Translations under genes and position numbers: made by a program | Notes under the pieces: model-generated | The model's input: the letters and a program-made list of their open reading frames with translations, nothing else | The model's database searches: none | Told to the model about the DNA's origin: nothing | Assembly: GCA_037127915.1 (NCBI GenBank) | Contig: JBAXXL010000014.1 | Coordinates: forward strand, 23,496 to 87,495 | Reading direction: 5' to 3' | Origin: JBAXXL01 sp037127915 | GTDB taxonomy: Bacteria; Bacteroidota; Ignavibacteria; Kapaibacteriales; UBA2268 | Length of the DNA: 64,000 bases | Shown here: in pieces, positions 62,009-64,000 of the stretch | Numbering within the stretch: position 1 is the stretch's first letter | How the letters are laid out: each line of letters begins with the position of its first letter

Positions 62009-63190
62009 TTACAAACTCTCCGCCAGTAGTTTTCCTAATTCATAAGCTGCTTTAAGATCCGCTTCTTTCGGCGCTCCTGCGAATTTCACAGTTTCCCCTA
62101 TTTTTTCCCAACCGGCTTCTTCAATCGTGGCATCAAGTTTTTTCAGTGGTGCGGCACCCCAGGAATATCCACCTATAACAGCGGCTTTTTTATTCGGCAC
62201 TTTACATTCGGCAATTGAACCTAAAATATTACTCATCGAAGGAAAAATCCCGCCATTATATACAGACGATACTAATATAACACCTTTATTTTTAATTATT
62301 TCATTCATTATATAGCTTGGATGAACTTTTGACGAATCGAATACACGGACTTTCTTTATTCCTGCTTCTGCGGCACCTTGAGCGGCGGCATCAGCGGCAT
62401 TTTCATTATTTCCGTATAGCGAACCAAAAACAATAGTTATTGCTTTTTCGCCTTCGTAACTGCTCAAAGTGTAATATGTGTTCATTATCTTTGCCACGTG
62501 CGAACGCCATAAAATCCCGTGCGATGGAGCCAACATTTTTATTTCAAGACCGCACAATTTTTGTAATGCTTTTTGAGTTTGTTTTCCATATTTGCCGACT
62601 ATGTTTGTCCAATATCGGATTGCTTCGGGCATACGCTCCTCTAATTCTATCTCATCGTCGAACACGCCACCGTTCAGAGTGCCGAAACTACCGAAAGAAT
62701 CGTTCGAGAAGAGGATTTTGCAGTTGTTTTCGTACGTTACCTGTGAATCGGGCCAATGTACGAACTGAGTGCTGTAGAACGTGAAATCGTTATCACCCAA
62801 TTTTACATTCGCTCCATCTTCGATTATATTAAACGTAGCTTTTATTTCATAGAATTGATTCAGCAAATCGCGGTGCATTTTGGAGCAGTATATTTCAAGG
62901 CTCGGATATTTTATTAATAGCTGTGCCAAAAGTCCGCTGTGGTCTGGTTCAACATGGTTGATTAATAAATAATCCAGATTACCGCCCTGCAAAATTCTAT
63001 CAATGGCGTTGAAAAAATCATCGCCGAATCTGCGTTCCGCTGTGTCAATTAATATATTTTTTGAACCGGTGATAAGATAACTATTGTATGAAACGCCCTC
63101 CGGCAGGGGCCATAAATTTTCGAAAAGTTGTGTGCGTCTATCGTTAAAAGCAAGTAAATGTATATTTTCGGATATTTCTTTAGTCAGCAT
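62009..63190 (-). CDS. FprA family A-type flavoprotein (flavodiiron protein)
   Basis: 393 residues, cytoplasmic. N-terminal beta-lactamase-like domain with the di-iron ligands in INHVEPDHSG (His79, Glu81, Asp83, His84), SNDSFGS and LAPSHGILW; the C-terminal flavodoxin domain starts TIVFGSLYGNNENAADAAA (about 250) and binds FMN. Flavodiiron proteins reduce O2 to water or NO to N2O and protect anaerobes or microaerophiles. Which gas cannot be told. Single gene. Confidence 0.95.
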   Translation of the reverse strand: MLTKEISENIHLLAFNDRRTQLFENLWPLPEGVSYNSYLITGSKNILIDTAERRFGDDFFNAIDRILQGGNLDYLLINHVEPDHSGLLAQLLIKYPSLEIYCSKMHRDLLNQFYEIKATFNIIEDGANVKLGDNDFTFYSTQFVHWPDSQVTYENNCKILFSNDSFGSFGTLNGGVFDDEIELEERMPEAIRYWTNIVGKYGKQTQKALQKLCGLEIKMLAPSHGILWRSHVAKIMNTYYTLSSYEGEKAITIVFGSLYGNNENAADAAAQGAAEAGIKKVRVFDSSKVHPSYIMNEIIKNKGVILVSSVYNGGIFPSMSNILGSIAECKVPNKKAAVIGGYSWGAAPLKKLDATIEEAGWEKIGETVKFAGAPKEADLKAAYELGKLLAESL

Positions 63191-63272
63191 AATACTCTCA
63201 TTTTATCTATAATAATGTTTACTTTTGACGAAAGCAGGGGGTGAATATTTTAGGAATGGGAGAAGTGAAACT

Positions 63273-63299
63273 CATCCGATTAATCGCAGTCATCGGATG
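63273..63299. repeat. Inverted repeat, 8-bp arms
   Basis: CATCCGAT (63273-63280) and ATCGGATG (63292-63299) around an 11-bp core, located between the fprA-like gene and the 172-residue gene. Could be a protein-binding site. Confidence 0.55.
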
Positions 63300-63343
63300 A
63301 TTGTACCTATATTTTGTGCCTATGGCACTGTTTTTTTCACAAG

Positions 63344-63366
63344 CCCCGCCACTGGTGGTGGCGGGG
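63344..63366. repeat. GC-rich hairpin CCCCGCCAC / GTGGCGGGG
   Basis: A perfect 9-bp stem just downstream of the 172-residue gene on the minus strand. A related hairpin at 63921-63942 lies upstream of the same gene. Confidence 0.75.
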
Positions 63367-63375
63367 GAATAGTCG

Positions 63376-63894
63376 TTATTTCTTATTTTTTAAGTGTTTG
63401 TATTTTTCTCGTATCTGCTTGTGTAATGGATTAATTATTCTTTCTTCGAATAGTTTAAGTTGCTTCTTGTTTTTAAAATATCCAAGTGAAATGTTGATTT
63501 CTTCGTCATTTTTTCTAGACCTATCGTTTGGATCGATAATTCTATAAAAACCAAGGGCTGATTGATTTTTTTTCGGAGCTTCCACCACTACTGTATATAA
63601 TACCCTTTGTTTATCACGGTAATAAAAAAACATTGGAAACATATAGTTATGTGGATCATATTCTGAATTACCAAAAATCGGCATATCTTTCGGTGGATTC
63701 AATTCCGGATGAATTTCTTTGAATTTTTCTATTTCAGCAACTAATTCCAATTTATTAATATTGAATTTATAATACTCGATACCGCTGTAGGACGGATGCA
63801 TAAATTGCACAAGAAAATGGAAAATGAAATATACTAACACTATAAATACTCCTATGCTTATCATTATTTTATATTTTTCTGGGAAAGATTTCAT
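63376..63894 (-). CDS. Membrane-anchored protein of unknown function
   Basis: 172 residues. One N-terminal membrane helix (about 11-29, IMISIGVFIVLVYFIFHFLV), then a soluble domain with MPIFGNSEYDPHNYMFPMFFYYRDKQRVLYTVVVEAP and a very basic C-terminus (HKQIREKYKHLKNKK). No family recognised. Flanked by the two GC-rich hairpins. Confidence 0.55.
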   Translation of the reverse strand: MKSFPEKYKIMISIGVFIVLVYFIFHFLVQFMHPSYSGIEYYKFNINKLELVAEIEKFKEIHPELNPPKDMPIFGNSEYDPHNYMFPMFFYYRDKQRVLYTVVVEAPKKNQSALGFYRIIDPNDRSRKNDEEINISLGYFKNKKQLKLFEERIINPLHKQIREKYKHLKNKK

Positions 63895-63920
63895 ATTTTT
63901 TCCTAAATTACTTTATAAAG

Positions 63921-63942
63921 CCCCGCTACTAGTGTGGCGGGG
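63921..63942. repeat. GC-rich hairpin CCCCGCTAC / GTGGCGGGG
   Basis: Second copy of the hairpin at 63344-63366, with one G-T pair and otherwise conserved arms. Confidence 0.7.
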
Positions 63943-64000
63943 AGGGATTCTAGTAAAGATTTATACATTACTACTATTATTTCTTTTCTCGATTAATTCG

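Overview
The window is about one third G+C and its genes point to the Bacteroidota/Chlorobiota/Ignavibacteriota group (FCB superphylum), possibly a Kapabacteria- or Ignavibacteria-like lineage. Three proteins end in a type IX secretion (Por) C-terminal sorting domain with a YPNP motif. DUF2723, DUF1573 and PD40/OmpA-like proteins are also present. One promoter fits the Bacteroidetes-type TTTG / TAnnTTTG pattern. The placement is inferred from gene content; there is no rRNA in the window.

Layout. 0-5.7 kb: a broken four-helix-bundle gene, then a tight minus-strand run of small membrane proteins and lipoproteins below a secreted beta-propeller protein with a sorting domain. 6-11.8 kb: a cytoplasmic carbohydrate cluster of two GT4 glycosyltransferases (one fused to a helical glycosidase-like domain) and two GH130 mannoside phosphorylase-like enzymes. 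12-20.2 kb: three large cell-surface proteins sharing modules. One is a predicted outer-membrane barrel with seven 11-residue helical repeats, and one is a cysteine-rich protein with four PKD-like repeats. 21-22.6 kb: an arsR-acr3 arsenite efflux pair with a candidate operator. 22.8-28.6 kb: a small sorting-domain protein, two paralogous DUF1566 proteins, and a secreted PHP-type metallohydrolase. 28.9-30.8 kb: an atypical SDR and a ferredoxin-nitroreductase fusion. 31-36.4 kb: an envelope operon ending in a PD40 + OmpA-like lipoprotein. 36.5-42 kb: a DegT aminotransferase, a haloalkane-dehalogenase-like hydrolase with an ECF-type sigma factor, and a tandem pair of acyltransferase-3 genes.

42-52 kb is an accessory region, very AT-rich up to about 48 kb. 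It holds a Phd/RelE toxin-antitoxin pair abutting a four-helix-bundle gene remnant, an unknown 227-residue protein, an overlapping Ser/Thr kinase + TPR gene pair, an unknown secreted protein and a DUF262/DUF1524 (GmrSD-like) protein, with housekeeping guaA embedded. 52-64 kb is mostly core: agmatinase, a DUF2723 membrane protein, GT2, a PLP lyase with DUF1573, tRNA-Gln, prs, rplY and a flavodiiron protein.

The best candidates for something undescribed are the kinase-TPR pair at 43.8-46.4 kb, the GT4/GH130 cluster, and the 12-20 kb surface-protein trio with its hendecad and cysteine-rich repeats. Several families of short palindromic intergenic repeats are scattered through the window.
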